Shown here piece by piece: positions 8,347-17,686 of a DNA stretch of 64,000 bases. The notes under the pieces were generated by a model. It did not search any database. It was given only the letters and a program-made list of their open reading frames with translations, and was not told the origin of the DNA. Position numbers and translations under genes: made by a program. The stretch is from Deltaproteobacteria bacterium (GTDB lineage: Bacteria; Desulfobacterota; Binatia; UBA9968). The DNA lies in assembly GCA_009379725.1 (NCBI GenBank), contig WHTF01000011.1:1-64000 (forward strand). The letters are read 5' to 3'. Every line of letters begins with the position of its first letter. Positions within the stretch are counted from its first letter, which is position 1.

Positions 8347-8853
8347 TTGAAAATAGCCGTTTATCATGTTACCCAATGGGTTGTGTCCGGGAAGCTCAAA
8401 AGTCTTGAAGAGGTCAAGGCGATCGCAGCCCAAGCCCGCAAAGATGGTAAGACCGTAGTTTTTACCAATGGTTGCTTCGATCTGCTTCACCGCGGCCATG
8501 TCTACATTCTCAGACAAGCAAAAGCTTCCGGAGATTTGCTTATAGTGGCGATCAACAGTGATAAGTCCGTTAAGCAGATCAAAGGGCCTATGCGGCCCAT
8601 AATGCCCGAGACGGATCGAAGCGAATTGATAGCGGCTATGGAGATGGTCGATTACGTCGTTCTATTCGACGAGCCGGATCCGTATAAGGTGATCTCGGCC
8701 ATACGGCCCAACGTGCTGGCAAAGGGCGGAGACTGGAGCACCGAGAAAATTATCGGCTCAGATATTGTACGGGAAGACGGCGGTCAAGTGGCCGTCATCC
8801 CGTACCTGGAAGCTTTTTCAACAACTGCGATTATCGAAAGGATAAAGAATTAA
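8347..8853 (+). CDS. rfaE2: D-glycero-beta-D-manno-heptose 1-phosphate adenylyltransferase (RfaE2/HldE C-terminal type)
   Basis: Transfers AMP from ATP to heptose 1-phosphate, giving ADP-heptose precursor for the LPS inner core. The 168-residue protein is a stand-alone nucleotidyltransferase domain with the signature VVFTNGCFDLLHRGH (HxGH nucleotide-binding motif), a lysine/arginine substrate segment and a closing FSTTAIIERIK, all typical of the C-terminal half of E. coli HldE. A GTG at 8383 is an alternative start and may be the real one, since neither has a clear ribosome site and the family usually begins near residue 13. The kinase half (RfaE1) is a separate gene on the other strand at 12791-13783. 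The stop abuts the rpmB ATG directly. Confidence 0.9.
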   Translation: MKIAVYHVTQWVVSGKLKSLEEVKAIAAQARKDGKTVVFTNGCFDLLHRGHVYILRQAKASGDLLIVAINSDKSVKQIKGPMRPIMPETDRSELIAAMEMVDYVVLFDEPDPYKVISAIRPNVLAKGGDWSTEKIIGSDIVREDGGQVAVIPYLEAFSTTAIIERIKN

Positions 8854-9045
8854 ATGGCTAGAATCTGCTCAATCTGCGGTAAGGGCCGCTCGGTCGGTAA
8901 CAATGTCAGTCACGCCAACAACAAATCCAAACGTTCCTGGCGTCCGAATTTACAGCGGGTCAAAGGCAAATTCGACGGGCATGTCAAACGCGCCTTGGTT
9001 TGCACGGACTGCATCCATTCGGGCCGGGTTCAAAAAGTCGCATGA
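8854..9045 (+). CDS. rpmB: 50S ribosomal protein L28
   Basis: A 63-residue ribosomal protein of the large subunit. It starts [11 protein letters not shown] and ends in [10 protein letters not shown], so it is the zinc-binding form with two cysteine pairs (C5/C8 and C50/C53). The ATG follows the rfaE2 stop with no intervening base, so the two are probably one transcript. It faces the convergent spoT gene across 19 bp. Confidence 0.95.
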   Translation: MARICSICGKGRSVGNNVSHANNKSKRSWRPNLQRVKGKFDGHVKRALVCTDCIHSGRVQKVA

Positions 9046-9064
9046 CGCCCTCGTATAGCGATCC

Positions 9065-11278
9065 CTACCGGAGTTCTCCCTTCGCGGTCTGATCTCGATC
9101 CGGGGTACTGCCGGTCCTGCCGCGCGCGCGAACGGCTTTGTAAACTCCTTTGACCTTCATGATATTTTGTAACACCTGTTTGAGGTGTTCGGAATTCTTG
9201 ATCATGACTTCGAAAGTGTTCATCGCTTTTTGACCGGTGAACGTTCGAATCTGAGCACGCGCGATATTCGCGCTTGCGCTGGTGATCGCGGCGCTGATCG
9301 CCGCCAATAAACCCGGCTGATCGACGCAGGTCACCTCGATCTTTACCGGACGCGGCGCCTGTCCATTCTCTTCCCAACTAACCTCGATCTTGCGGTGCGG
9401 ATCGCTCTCCAGAATCGTCGAACAACCGATGGTGTGAACGGTAACGCCCCTTCCGCGGGTAATGAAACCGACGATGTGTTCCCCGGGCAGGGGATGACAG
9501 CACAAGGCGAATCGAACCAGGACATCGTCGATACCTTTCACGCGAATCCCTAAATGCTTGATTTTCCCTGATGCCAAGCGAAACAGCCGTTCCAGGGAAC
9601 CTTCAGGCTGCTTGTGCCCGCTTTCCAATTTTTCCGGCGGCAGCAGCTTCGATAACACCTGCCCCGCCGTGATCCGGCCGTATCCCAGGGCCGCCAGTAA
9701 CGCCTCCTCGTCTTTGAGCCCGAGCTCTTTGGGCAGCGATTCCAGTTTTCCCTGCGCTCTCAAAGTCGCATAATCGAGCGCGTAGCGATGCAGATCGCTC
9801 TCCAAAATTTCCCGCCCTAAAGCGACGCTGCGTTCGCGTTGTTGTGCCTTGAGCCAATTTCTGATTTTGGATTTTGCTCTGGGGGTTTTGACCAGTTTTA
9901 ACCAATCCCGGCTCGGAACCTGTTGCGGCGTGGTTATGATTTCGACGGTATCGCCGCTGCGCAAAATATACTTCAGCGAAACGAGCTGCCCGTTAACCCT
10001 GGCTCCGGAGCAATGCAGGCCTATGTCGGAGTGGATGCGATAAGCGAAATCGATAACCGTCGAGCCCTTGGGGAAATTGAGCAAATCACCATTCGGGGTA
10101 AAAACATAAAGCCCTTCGGAGAAAAGATCATCCTTTAAGCTATGCAGAAACTCTTGAGGGTCTTGCAGATTCTGCTGCCATTCCAGGAGCTGGCGCAACC
10201 AAGTGTATCTTTGTATGTCGCTAACCTGAAAATCTTCGCCTTCTTTGTAGCGCCAGTGCGCCGCAATCCCTTCCTCCGCTACCCGATGCATCTCATGGGT
10301 GCGGATCTGGATTTCCATTCTTTCGCCATACGGGCCGATGACGCTGGTATGCAGCGATTGGTACATGTTCGGTTTCGGCACCGCGATATAGTCCTTGAAT
10401 CGACCTGAAACCGGGCGCCATTGAGAGTGAATGATACCGAGCGCTTCGTAGACCTCTCTCGCGGTATCCACCAGAACCCGGAAGGCAACCAGATCATAGA
10501 TCTGATCGTAGAGCAGATTCTGGCTTTCCATCTTTTGGTAAATGCTAAAGAAGTGTTTGGGCCGTCCCGTCACGTCCGCCTCGATCCCTTCGGATTCGAG
10601 CTTCCGGTTGATAATTGAAATGACTTCTTTGATGTATTCCTCGCGATCGGTTTTTTTCTTTGCGACATTACGCTTGAGCTGATGATACACCTCGGGATGC
10701 AGATACTTTAGCGATAAATCCTCCAGCTCGGTCTTGATCCAGGCGATGCCCAGCCGGTGCGACATCGGCGCATAGATATCCAAGGTTTCTTGGGCCGTGA
10801 GAATTTGTTTATCGAGCGGCATGTGATCGAGGGTCCGCATGTTATGCACCCGATCGGCCAGCTTGATGAGGATGACACGCACGTCTTTCCCCATAGCCAT
10901 CAGCATCTTGCGAAAGTTCTCCGCCTGTTTCTCTTCGCGGCTGCTAAAGTTGGTGCGGCTCAGTTTAGTCACGCCGTCAACCAGAGCCGTGATCTCCTTA
11001 CCAAATATATTTTTGAGCTCATCGAGCGTTGTCAGAGTGTCCTCTACCGTATCGTGAAGCAAACCCCCGACAATGCTCGGCTCATCCAGTTTCAAGTCGG
11101 TAATGATACTGGCCACCGCCATTGGATGGATTAAGTAGGGTTCGCCCGATGCCCGTTTTTGGCCTTTATGAACATTGGCGGAAAAGTCATAGGCTTTGCG
11201 GATCACCTCGACGTCTGCGGCAGGATGGTAGGATTGGACCTTCTCGACCAGGTCGCCTATTTTAATGTCCTTGCTCAT
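9065..11278 (-). CDS. spoT: Bifunctional (p)ppGpp synthetase/hydrolase (Rel/SpoT)
   Basis: Makes and degrades the alarmone (p)ppGpp in the stringent response. The 737-residue chain has the usual order. The HD hydrolase domain has HDTVEDT at about 75-81. The synthetase domain has RPKHFFSIYQKM near 240, then RFKD, the charged motif of bifunctional enzymes, and EIQIRTHEMHRVAEEGIAAH. A TGS domain near 395-450 has GLYVFTPNGDLLNFPKG, and a C-terminal ACT domain starts near 660. Both active sites look intact. Its ATG overlaps the gmk stop by 4 bp. In many relatives rpoZ lies between gmk and spoT; here it is absent. Confidence 0.95.
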   Translation of the reverse strand: MSKDIKIGDLVEKVQSYHPAADVEVIRKAYDFSANVHKGQKRASGEPYLIHPMAVASIITDLKLDEPSIVGGLLHDTVEDTLTTLDELKNIFGKEITALVDGVTKLSRTNFSSREEKQAENFRKMLMAMGKDVRVILIKLADRVHNMRTLDHMPLDKQILTAQETLDIYAPMSHRLGIAWIKTELEDLSLKYLHPEVYHQLKRNVAKKKTDREEYIKEVISIINRKLESEGIEADVTGRPKHFFSIYQKMESQNLLYDQIYDLVAFRVLVDTAREVYEALGIIHSQWRPVSGRFKDYIAVPKPNMYQSLHTSVIGPYGERMEIQIRTHEMHRVAEEGIAAHWRYKEGEDFQVSDIQRYTWLRQLLEWQQNLQDPQEFLHSLKDDLFSEGLYVFTPNGDLLNFPKGSTVIDFAYRIHSDIGLHCSGARVNGQLVSLKYILRSGDTVEIITTPQQVPSRDWLKLVKTPRAKSKIRNWLKAQQRERSVALGREILESDLHRYALDYATLRAQGKLESLPKELGLKDEEALLAALGYGRITAGQVLSKLLPPEKLESGHKQPEGSLERLFRLASGKIKHLGIRVKGIDDVLVRFALCCHPLPGEHIVGFITRGRGVTVHTIGCSTILESDPHRKIEVSWEENGQAPRPVKIEVTCVDQPGLLAAISAAITSASANIARAQIRTFTGQKAMNTFEVMIKNSEHLKQVLQNIMKVKGVYKAVRARGRTGSTPDRDQTAKGELR

Positions 11279-11928
11279 GATCGTGACAAAGCTTTGCTTT
11301 CACCCTTTAGAGGAGCGATTCGCCAGCGTAAGACTCGAGAAATTCTTTGTCTTTCCGCCAAAACAATCGCCTCGAGAAGCCCCACGGCCTCTTCGATGTT
11401 CCTGTTCACCACGTAATAATCGTACTGCATTACGTTCTGAATTTCACGCCTGGCATTAGCCAGGCGCCGGCGGATGATCTTCGTGTTGTCCGTGGCCCTT
11501 TTCCCCAGGCGCCGTTTCAATTCGCCCCACGAAGGCGGCAGCAGAAAAATCGACACGGCTTGCGGATACTCCTTTTTGATCTGTCTCGCTCCCTGCACGT
11601 CAATGTCCAAAAAAAAGTCTTTTCCCTTGCCGATCGATCGATCCAAAGGGCGACGCGGTGTGCCGTAATAAAAATCATGAACGGTCGCCCACTCGGCGAA
11701 TTCCCCTTTGGCTTTCATCGCCGAAAAACGCGAGCGACTAATAAAATGATAATCGCGGCCCGGAATATCGCCGGAGCGCGGCGCCCGGGTAGTATAGGAC
11801 ACGGACAGGGAAACTTCAGGGAAACGTTCCCGCAAGCCGTTAATCACGGTGGTCTTCCCCGTTCCGGAAGGAGCCGACAGGATAAAGACAATCCCCTGCC
11901 GCTGGTTGCTCTGTCTGGTGGTTTTCAT
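11275..11928 (-). CDS. gmk: Guanylate kinase
   Basis: Phosphorylates GMP to GDP. The 217-residue protein has the P-loop SAPSGTGKTTV at about 18-28, the GMP-binding region SVSYTTRAPRSGDIPGRDY and the VQGARQIKKEYP segment, standard for the family. It overlaps yicC upstream and spoT downstream by 4 bp each (ATGA junctions), so translation of the three is probably coupled. Length is normal. Confidence 0.95.
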   Translation of the reverse strand: MKTTRQSNQRQGIVFILSAPSGTGKTTVINGLRERFPEVSLSVSYTTRAPRSGDIPGRDYHFISRSRFSAMKAKGEFAEWATVHDFYYGTPRRPLDRSIGKGKDFFLDIDVQGARQIKKEYPQAVSIFLLPPSWGELKRRLGKRATDNTKIIRRRLANARREIQNVMQYDYYVVNRNIEEAVGLLEAIVLAERQRISRVLRWRIAPLKGESKALSRS

Positions 11929-12794
11929 TCGATGTTTTGCGTTTGTTCGCGGATCTTTTCCACTCTTTCCTTGCCACTCAATACCAACTGCACCACCGGC
12001 AACAAAGGTATCTTCGAGCTGATGGTATTTAACTCCCGCTGAACTTCCTGAAGCATGAAGTCGATCTTTTTGCCGACCGGTTCATTCTCCTGAATGACCC
12101 TTGATAACGCAGCGATGTGAGTCTTTAACCGCACCACTTCCTCGTGGACATCGCCTTTGAGCACCACCCAATTACCCGGGTCGAATTCCTCGTTAGGCAT
12201 CCTTGCCGCCGCCTCGGCGTTTTTCGATACCGCTGAATTCTTCTCCAACCGCGGAGCTAAATGGGCGGCCTGCTTTTCCAAATCGGCGGCGATCTTCTTC
12301 AGGTGACGGAGCTGAGACTGCATATCCGCCTTCAGCTGGCGCCCCTCTCGAGTGCGCGACTGTTCGAGCTTCTGAATCGCCGACCTTACCGCAGCAAATA
12401 GCCCCTCTTTCTCGGATCCCGCGTTGGCTTCGACGTCGCGAACGCGTAGGAGATCGGGAATACTTGCAAAATTGGCAACATTGATTTCGCCGGCCAAGTC
12501 AAATTTATTCTTGGCGCGCTGAATCGCCTTAAGATATTTGCCGAGCAGGTCTTCATCCAGTTCAACTTCTCGCGCATAGCCCGGCGTCGCCGTCCTGTTG
12601 ATAAACAAGTCGATGCGGCCCCGGCTCACGGTTTCACGCAAGCTCTTACGAATCTCCTCCTCAAAGCCGAGATATTCACGAGGCACTCTGAGCTGAAGAT
12701 CGAGATGTCGATGGTTCAAGCTTCTCACTTGAACCGTAATCTTCGCATTCTTGCCCTGGTGCGAAGCCTCGCCATATCCCGTCATACTTTTCAT
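11925..12794 (-). CDS. yicC: YicC-family endoribonuclease
   Basis: A 289-residue protein beginning MKSMTGYGEASHQGKN, the family signature, with an N-terminal YicC domain and a C-terminal DUF1815-type half ending KEQTQNIE-like. The family has been shown to be endoribonucleases acting on RNA. The C-terminal segment EVQRELNTISSKIP and preceding glutamate-rich helix are conserved. The yicC-gmk order is widespread. It overlaps rfaE1 and gmk by 4 bp on each side. Confidence 0.9.
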   Translation of the reverse strand: MKSMTGYGEASHQGKNAKITVQVRSLNHRHLDLQLRVPREYLGFEEEIRKSLRETVSRGRIDLFINRTATPGYAREVELDEDLLGKYLKAIQRAKNKFDLAGEINVANFASIPDLLRVRDVEANAGSEKEGLFAAVRSAIQKLEQSRTREGRQLKADMQSQLRHLKKIAADLEKQAAHLAPRLEKNSAVSKNAEAAARMPNEEFDPGNWVVLKGDVHEEVVRLKTHIAALSRVIQENEPVGKKIDFMLQEVQRELNTISSKIPLLPVVQLVLSGKERVEKIREQTQNIE

Positions 12795-13783
12795 GGCAAT
12801 CCCTTTATCACCCGGTTAAGTTTGGCCATTGGCACCGCAACGGTACCCACTTCATCGCCGACCAATCCGGCTGCGTGATTGGCTAATACCGCCGCCTCTT
12901 CATAGTCGGCGCCGGCCGCCAAAGCCAACGCGCACACCGCCACCACGGTATCCCCCGCCCCGGTTACGTCGAAAATTTCCCGAGCTTGAGTGGGAAAGTG
13001 TCTCACCGGCTGGCGCGGGCGAAAGAGACTCATCCCTTCAGGGCCGCGCGTGATCAGGACTGCTTTCGCGCGCCACATCCGCACCAGCCGCTGCCCAGCC
13101 ATCGCCAGTGTTCGATCGTCGTGAATGGCGACTCCCGAGGCGGTGCTGGCTTCGTCTTTGTTGGGCGTGATCAATGACGGGCATTGATAACGGCTGTAAT
13201 TTTCCTTTTTAGGATCGACGATAAGACGGATTCCTTGCCGGTTTGCGAGACTGGCGAGGGAACTCAACAGCTCGTGATGAATGACGCCTTTGCCGTAGTC
13301 GGAAACCACTATACCGTCAAAACGGCCGGCCCTATCGCCTATGAACTTACAGATCTTTTTCAGGGTCGCATCTTTGATTGCGGCGTGATTTTCACGGTCC
13401 AGGCGGACGATTTGCTGGTGGCTCGGACGGGCAATGATCCGGGTTTTTTGAATGCTCTGAATCTCTCGATCGGCAAACACCCCGCGGGTCGACGCGCCGA
13501 TGCGGCGCAGATCATCGGTCAATGTCTTGCCCGGCCCATCCGCCCCCACCACTCCACACGCCGTCACCTGCGCCCCCAGGCTTCGCACATTATGGATCAC
13601 ATTGGCCGCGCCGCCGAGTCGAGAACTCTCGGAGCATACGCGAAGCACCGGAACCGGTGCTTCGGGCGACAGCCGATCGACGTTGCCCCAGATAAACCGA
13701 TCCAGCATGAGGTCGCCCACAACCAGCAAATGTACTTTGCGGAAGTTGTCCAAGATTTCTGATAATCGCTCCGTTGCGTTCAT
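12791..13783 (-). CDS. rfaE1: D-glycero-beta-D-manno-heptose-7-phosphate kinase (RfaE1/HldE N-terminal type)
   Basis: A PfkB-family sugar kinase giving heptose 1,7-bisphosphate for ADP-heptose synthesis. The frame is open up to 13939, but the ATG at 13783 (330 residues) begins right before the conserved region (VHLLVVGDLMLDRFIWG), and the extension would overlap the upstream gene. Motifs: the glycine pair in SSRLGGAANV, a VVSDYGKGV segment, VDPKKENYSRY and the catalytic GAGDTVVAV anion hole near the C-terminus. The phosphatase GmhB and isomerase GmhA are not in the window. It is split from the adenylyltransferase half at 8347-8853. Confidence 0.9.
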   Translation of the reverse strand: MNATERLSEILDNFRKVHLLVVGDLMLDRFIWGNVDRLSPEAPVPVLRVCSESSRLGGAANVIHNVRSLGAQVTACGVVGADGPGKTLTDDLRRIGASTRGVFADREIQSIQKTRIIARPSHQQIVRLDRENHAAIKDATLKKICKFIGDRAGRFDGIVVSDYGKGVIHHELLSSLASLANRQGIRLIVDPKKENYSRYQCPSLITPNKDEASTASGVAIHDDRTLAMAGQRLVRMWRAKAVLITRGPEGMSLFRPRQPVRHFPTQAREIFDVTGAGDTVVAVCALALAAGADYEEAAVLANHAAGLVGDEVGTVAVPMAKLNRVIKGLP

Positions 13784-13808
13784 TGAATCGTCTTTCTCCC
13801 GCACATCC

Positions 13809-14915
13809 TCAGGCTTCACCTTCAAGCAACGCGTAATAGTATTCTTCGTTCTTCTTTGCCATCTGCGCCATCGTGAAACATTGGACAACCCGCTCAGCGC
13901 CTCTACGCCCCATCTTTTGCGCCATCGACGGATCCGCAATTAAGTTTGCGATTGCCTCGGCGAGGGCGCGCCCATCTTTGGGCGGCACCAGATACCCCGT
14001 TTCACCATCGATGATCGATTCCGCCAGTCCACCAACCCGGGTTCCTATCACAGGCTTTCCCGCCGCCATCGCCTCCAGCGCGGCCACTCCTAAACCTTCA
14101 TACAAAGAAGGCAGCACCAAGAGATCGATCGAAGCCAAAACTTTCGCGACATCGCTCACAAATCCGACGAGTGATACATCCTCTGATAATCCTAACCTTT
14201 GGACTTGCTGTTCAAGCTGCGTCTTCTGAGATCCGTCTCCGGCCAGTAAATAGCGAATTCTATGCCCTCGATCTTTCAGAATCCGCGCCGCTTCCAGTAA
14301 AAAACGATGCCCTTTTCTCTCTTCGAGAACGGCAACCATCGCAACGACAGGTATCTCATTGCGCTGTTTGGCCCCTTTTGCCGCCGACTGAAATGGTTGG
14401 GGATCAATGCCGCTGTAAATCAATCGAATCGAACCCCGATCCACGCCTGCTTTCGCCAGCAGATCCGCGATGGACTGGGAAATCGCCACGACCCCATCGA
14501 CCCTGCGATTATAGAGATAGCGCGTGTACCGATTGTTCGCCTCAGGATAGTCCATTCGCCGCGTGACCAGATATTTCGGGCTCGTGGCGCCTCGGGGTAG
14601 CCAAAGAGAGAGCGCATGCGCCCTCTTGGTGTGCAGGTGAACGAGGTCATATCTTTCCTTATGTATCAGGCGCCGGAGCGCCGGAACGGCTCGGATATCC
14701 GCATCGTTGCGGACGGTCAGAGGAATATTTCTCACCTTTGGGTTCTGAGACAGCCGGAATAATTTTCCCTCGGGATGCGTCGCAAGATCGTTGCGATGAC
14801 CCCAGTCGGCGAGATTTTGTAGGAGTCCGAATACCTGCGCCTCCCCACCACCCCAATTTTTCTCAGGATCGATGTGCAGAATTTTAAGGAGGCGGCTATG
14901 ACCGCTTCCGCCCAA
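13809..14915 (-). CDS. Glycosyltransferase family 4 protein
   Basis: A GT-B fold retaining glycosyltransferase of about 368 residues, probably adding a sugar to the LPS core on the cytoplasmic side. The N-terminal domain begins KILHIDPEKNWGGGEAQVF (glycine loop). The C-terminal nucleotide-sugar domain holds the E-x7-E element in YEGLGVAALEAMAAGKPV followed by GTRVGGLAESI. The apparent start is a TTG that overlaps the upstream gene by 20 bp; a slightly later start is possible. Donor and acceptor cannot be read from the sequence. Confidence 0.85.
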   Translation of the reverse strand: MGGSGHSRLLKILHIDPEKNWGGGEAQVFGLLQNLADWGHRNDLATHPEGKLFRLSQNPKVRNIPLTVRNDADIRAVPALRRLIHKERYDLVHLHTKRAHALSLWLPRGATSPKYLVTRRMDYPEANNRYTRYLYNRRVDGVVAISQSIADLLAKAGVDRGSIRLIYSGIDPQPFQSAAKGAKQRNEIPVVAMVAVLEERKGHRFLLEAARILKDRGHRIRYLLAGDGSQKTQLEQQVQRLGLSEDVSLVGFVSDVAKVLASIDLLVLPSLYEGLGVAALEAMAAGKPVIGTRVGGLAESIIDGETGYLVPPKDGRALAEAIANLIADPSMAQKMGRRGAERVVQCFTMAQMAKKNEEYYYALLEGEA

Positions 14916-15705
14916 CTTCCTTCTTCTCCTCTAGCTCAAGCTCCCAGAGCTTAGCATACTTCAGAAAAACGTAAACCGCGGCGGTCACAGCGACATAGAA
15001 GCCGGCAAAGCCTTCCATGAAACCTCGCTTCAAGACATACGAGCGAAAAAAGCGGAATGCCGGCCGAAAAAGCGCGTCGGTCAATCGCCAGCGCTGGTTT
15101 TGCTTACGAAGTTCCCCTGACGAAATCGATGTGAAACGGTTGATTCTTTGGATATGATCATCGATGTCGCGATAGGAAAAATGATGTAAAGGATGGCGCA
15201 GCCGCCGTAGCGCGCCGTTCACGATGATCTTCTCATGGGGATCAGTTCCGCCCCACTGCGCGCGATCACGACGAAACAGCCGAACGTCGTAATCCGGGTA
15301 CCACCCTCCCCGTTCCCACCACCGGTCTAAATAGAACATGAGACGGGGAAGCAGAAATCCGCAATACTGTCCAGCGTTAACCGATAATTCTTGGCGAATT
15401 TCTCGTGCGAGTTCCGGCGTGACCTCTTCGTCCGAGTCTATCAACAAGACCCAATCTTTGCTTGCCTTAGAATGGGCGAACGCCTTTTGATCGCGATATC
15501 CGGCCCATTTACGCTGAATGATGAGATCGGTGAACTCGCGGCAAATCTCTACTGTGCGGTCCGTGCTGAAAGCATCGACAACGACGATTTCATCGCACCA
15601 TCGCAAGCTTCTCAGACAGCGGGCGATATTATCTTCTTCGTTGAAACAAACAACGATGGCCGACACGCTGGGTCCCGAGGGGGAACTATTCCGTGGGTCA
15701 TCCAT
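14896..15705 (-). CDS. Glycosyltransferase family 2 protein, WaaE/KdtX-like
   Basis: A GT-A fold transferase of 269 residues resembling WaaE, the LPS-core beta-1,4-glucosyltransferase acting on heptose I. Evidence: SAIVVCFNEEDNIARCLRSL at the start, VVVDAFSTDRTVEI, the metal-binding DSDEEV, GYRDQKAFAHSKASKDWVL typical of this subgroup, and a C-terminal FLRSYVLKRGF-like hydrophobic patch that suggests membrane contact. It lies within the core-assembly run. The exact acceptor is inference by family. Confidence 0.83.
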   Translation of the reverse strand: MDDPRNSSPSGPSVSAIVVCFNEEDNIARCLRSLRWCDEIVVVDAFSTDRTVEICREFTDLIIQRKWAGYRDQKAFAHSKASKDWVLLIDSDEEVTPELAREIRQELSVNAGQYCGFLLPRLMFYLDRWWERGGWYPDYDVRLFRRDRAQWGGTDPHEKIIVNGALRRLRHPLHHFSYRDIDDHIQRINRFTSISSGELRKQNQRWRLTDALFRPAFRFFRSYVLKRGFMEGFAGFYVAVTAAVYVFLKYAKLWELELEEKKEVGRKRS

Positions 15706-15842
15706 GGTTTTCAGAAGATAGGAGGAGACTGCGCAAAAATCAAACTATCCCTTCAGAGCAGGAGACGGATGGCATGTCGTGAATGAGAAGATGCCGCAAC
15801 GATTTTCAATCGCACGTTGCGACGGTTAAACGGATTTGAATT

Positions 15843-16766
15843 TCAAACGCATGTACCCTTCGACAGCCAGGACCTCCACAGGTAGAAGCGATACTTAACG
15901 AAAAACGGCCGCAGGGCGATTGCTTGACGCAACGCGTGATCTCCTCCTTGGCGATTGCGCTCCCGCCACCTGATTTTGGCGAGACGGTAATAGCGATACG
16001 CTAATCGCCGGAGCACTCGCTTTTTACCCAGTAGTTTTTCCGCTTCAGGAAATGCCGCGCGCATCTTTTCGATCACCCGGATATTCTCAGTAAGTCTCAG
16101 CTCTTGATCGCGGGTGATGTTGCCGCCATGTTTTCTATAGAAAAACACGATTTCGTCGAGATAGATGACCGGATATTGCCCGAACAGTTTAAAACACAGA
16201 TCCAAATCATGGCAAATACGAAAGCTCTCGTCCAACCCCCCTAGAGACAGATAGACGTCTTTACGAATCAAGGAAGCTTGCAAACGAAAAATGCTCTTGT
16301 CAAATAGGTCGACCCAAGTCACTCCCGCCGCAGCGAGCCTGCGAGATTTCCCGGCCGGTATGATGCTGGCGCGATGATGCTCGTTGCCGCGCAGATAAGC
16401 GCCATTTGCAAAAACCATCGCCGCTGCGGGATTCCGCTGCGCCGAGGCGTAGAGCGACTCCAAATGATTGCGCGCGCAGACGTCGTCGGAATCTTGAAAC
16501 GCAATCCATTCGCCCCGGGCTTGCTGCACTCCGAAATTACGCGCCGCCGAAGCGCCATGATTCTCCTGATGGTACACACGAACATCGTCACCGTAGGCAC
16601 CCAGGATTTGGCGGGTATGATCCGTTGAGCCATCATCGATGACAATCAGCTCAAAATCCTTAAAGCTCTGCGCCAGCACGCTGTCGATGGTTTCACCTAG
16701 GAAAGACGCCCGGTTAAACGTGGCGATAACGACTGAGATAAGGGGCGCCAGCGGTGCGGTCATCAT
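15843..16766 (-). CDS. Glycosyltransferase family 2 protein
   Basis: A 307-residue GT-A transferase with VVIATFNRASFLGETIDSV, the nucleotide-binding DDGSTDHT and a metal-binding QDSDD motif near residue 92, followed by ICHDLDLCFKLF, which carries the usual catalytic acidic pair. The C-terminal 70 residues are rich in arginine and aromatic residues. It overlaps the upstream GT2 gene by 4 bp, so the two are likely co-translated. Predicted role: LPS core or O-antigen sugar transfer. Specificity unknown. Confidence 0.85.
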   Translation of the reverse strand: MMTAPLAPLISVVIATFNRASFLGETIDSVLAQSFKDFELIVIDDGSTDHTRQILGAYGDDVRVYHQENHGASAARNFGVQQARGEWIAFQDSDDVCARNHLESLYASAQRNPAAAMVFANGAYLRGNEHHRASIIPAGKSRRLAAAGVTWVDLFDKSIFRLQASLIRKDVYLSLGGLDESFRICHDLDLCFKLFGQYPVIYLDEIVFFYRKHGGNITRDQELRLTENIRVIEKMRAAFPEAEKLLGKKRVLRRLAYRYYRLAKIRWRERNRQGGDHALRQAIALRPFFVKYRFYLWRSWLSKGTCV

Positions 16767-17686
16767 GGCCGGCGTCTATGTCGAAGCAGCTGTTTCTGCA
16801 CTTTTCCGGCTATATAGCCACAATGCTTGGCGATACGCCCTTCAGTCTGGTAGGCTTTCTGTCGCCGCCCGCTTGCGCTATAAATCAAGTACCGTAGACA
16901 GTTGCCGATCAGACCCGGCACTGTGCGAAACCAAAGCGAGTCGTGCCGATAGAGACTCCGGCTTAAACCTTTGCGATACTGGACATTTAGGTTGTAAGAC
17001 CGGCCGTATCGTTCCGGATTGAGCTCATGATAGACGATCGCGTCGGGGCTATAGCCTATTTTGAAGCCGGCCTGACCGACACGTATTGAATACTCGGTAT
17101 CTTCACTAAAACCCGAGGCGCCGGGACCTAAACGGGTATCGAACGAACCCACCCTTTCGTAAACTTCGCGCTTGATCGACATGTTCGTACCCGTCAAGCC
17201 GCGGATTTCACAAAAGGCATCCCCATAGTCAATGAGGGGAATGTTGTATTCTCGTAAGCGGGACACATCCGCGGGCCGCCCGTCTGGGTCCACACCCGGT
17301 AAAACTCTTCCTTGAACAGCGTCAAACATACTTTTTTTATAGGCAGCAACATGCTGGGCCAAACAGAATTTATCGACTAAAACATCATCATCCAATATCA
17401 ACAATAAATCGCCGGCGGTTTCGCTCAATCCAAGATTCAGCGCCTCAGCCTTACCAAGTTTCAAATGCTCCAAAATCTTGATCGGGTACTTTCTTTCTTT
17501 TGTTGACTCTTGTCTAAGTATCTGTGGCGTACTGTCTGTCGAGTGATTGTTGATGACAATGATTTCTACAGCGGTCCCGTCGGGACAGGTCGCTAATTCT
17601 AAACTGTCCAAAAGTCTTTTCAGACTGGACCCACGGTTGCGCGTGGGTATGATAACACTCATTCGACGGTTCAAGGGCATCGTCAT
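16763..17686 (-). CDS. Glycosyltransferase family 2 protein
   Basis: A 307-residue GT-A transferase. It starts at ATG with VIIPTRNRGSSLKRLLDSL, INNHSTDSTPQIL and the metal site LLILDDDVLVDKF. The GASGFSEDTEYSIRVG block carries the acidic pair usual for inverting catalysis. It is only distantly similar to the neighbour at 15843-16766, so this is not a tandem duplication. It overlaps that gene by 4 bp. Predicted function is LPS sugar transfer; specificity unknown. Confidence 0.85.
   Translation of the reverse strand: MTMPLNRRMSVIIPTRNRGSSLKRLLDSLELATCPDGTAVEIIVINNHSTDSTPQILRQESTKERKYPIKILEHLKLGKAEALNLGLSETAGDLLLILDDDVLVDKFCLAQHVAAYKKSMFDAVQGRVLPGVDPDGRPADVSRLREYNIPLIDYGDAFCEIRGLTGTNMSIKREVYERVGSFDTRLGPGASGFSEDTEYSIRVGQAGFKIGYSPDAIVYHELNPERYGRSYNLNVQYRKGLSRSLYRHDSLWFRTVPGLIGNCLRYLIYSASGRRQKAYQTEGRIAKHCGYIAGKVQKQLLRHRRRP

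Noticed and set aside
11347-12042. Plus-strand open frame of 231 codons
   Set aside because: Antisense to gmk and the end of yicC, both firmly identified on the minus strand.
13184-13762. Plus-strand open frame of 192 codons
   Set aside because: Antisense to rfaE1; composition typical of a shadow frame.
15706-15842. Weak hairpin CGCAACG/CGTTGCG between two glycosyltransferase genes
   Set aside because: The loop is long and there is no T tract on either side, so it does not qualify as a terminator.
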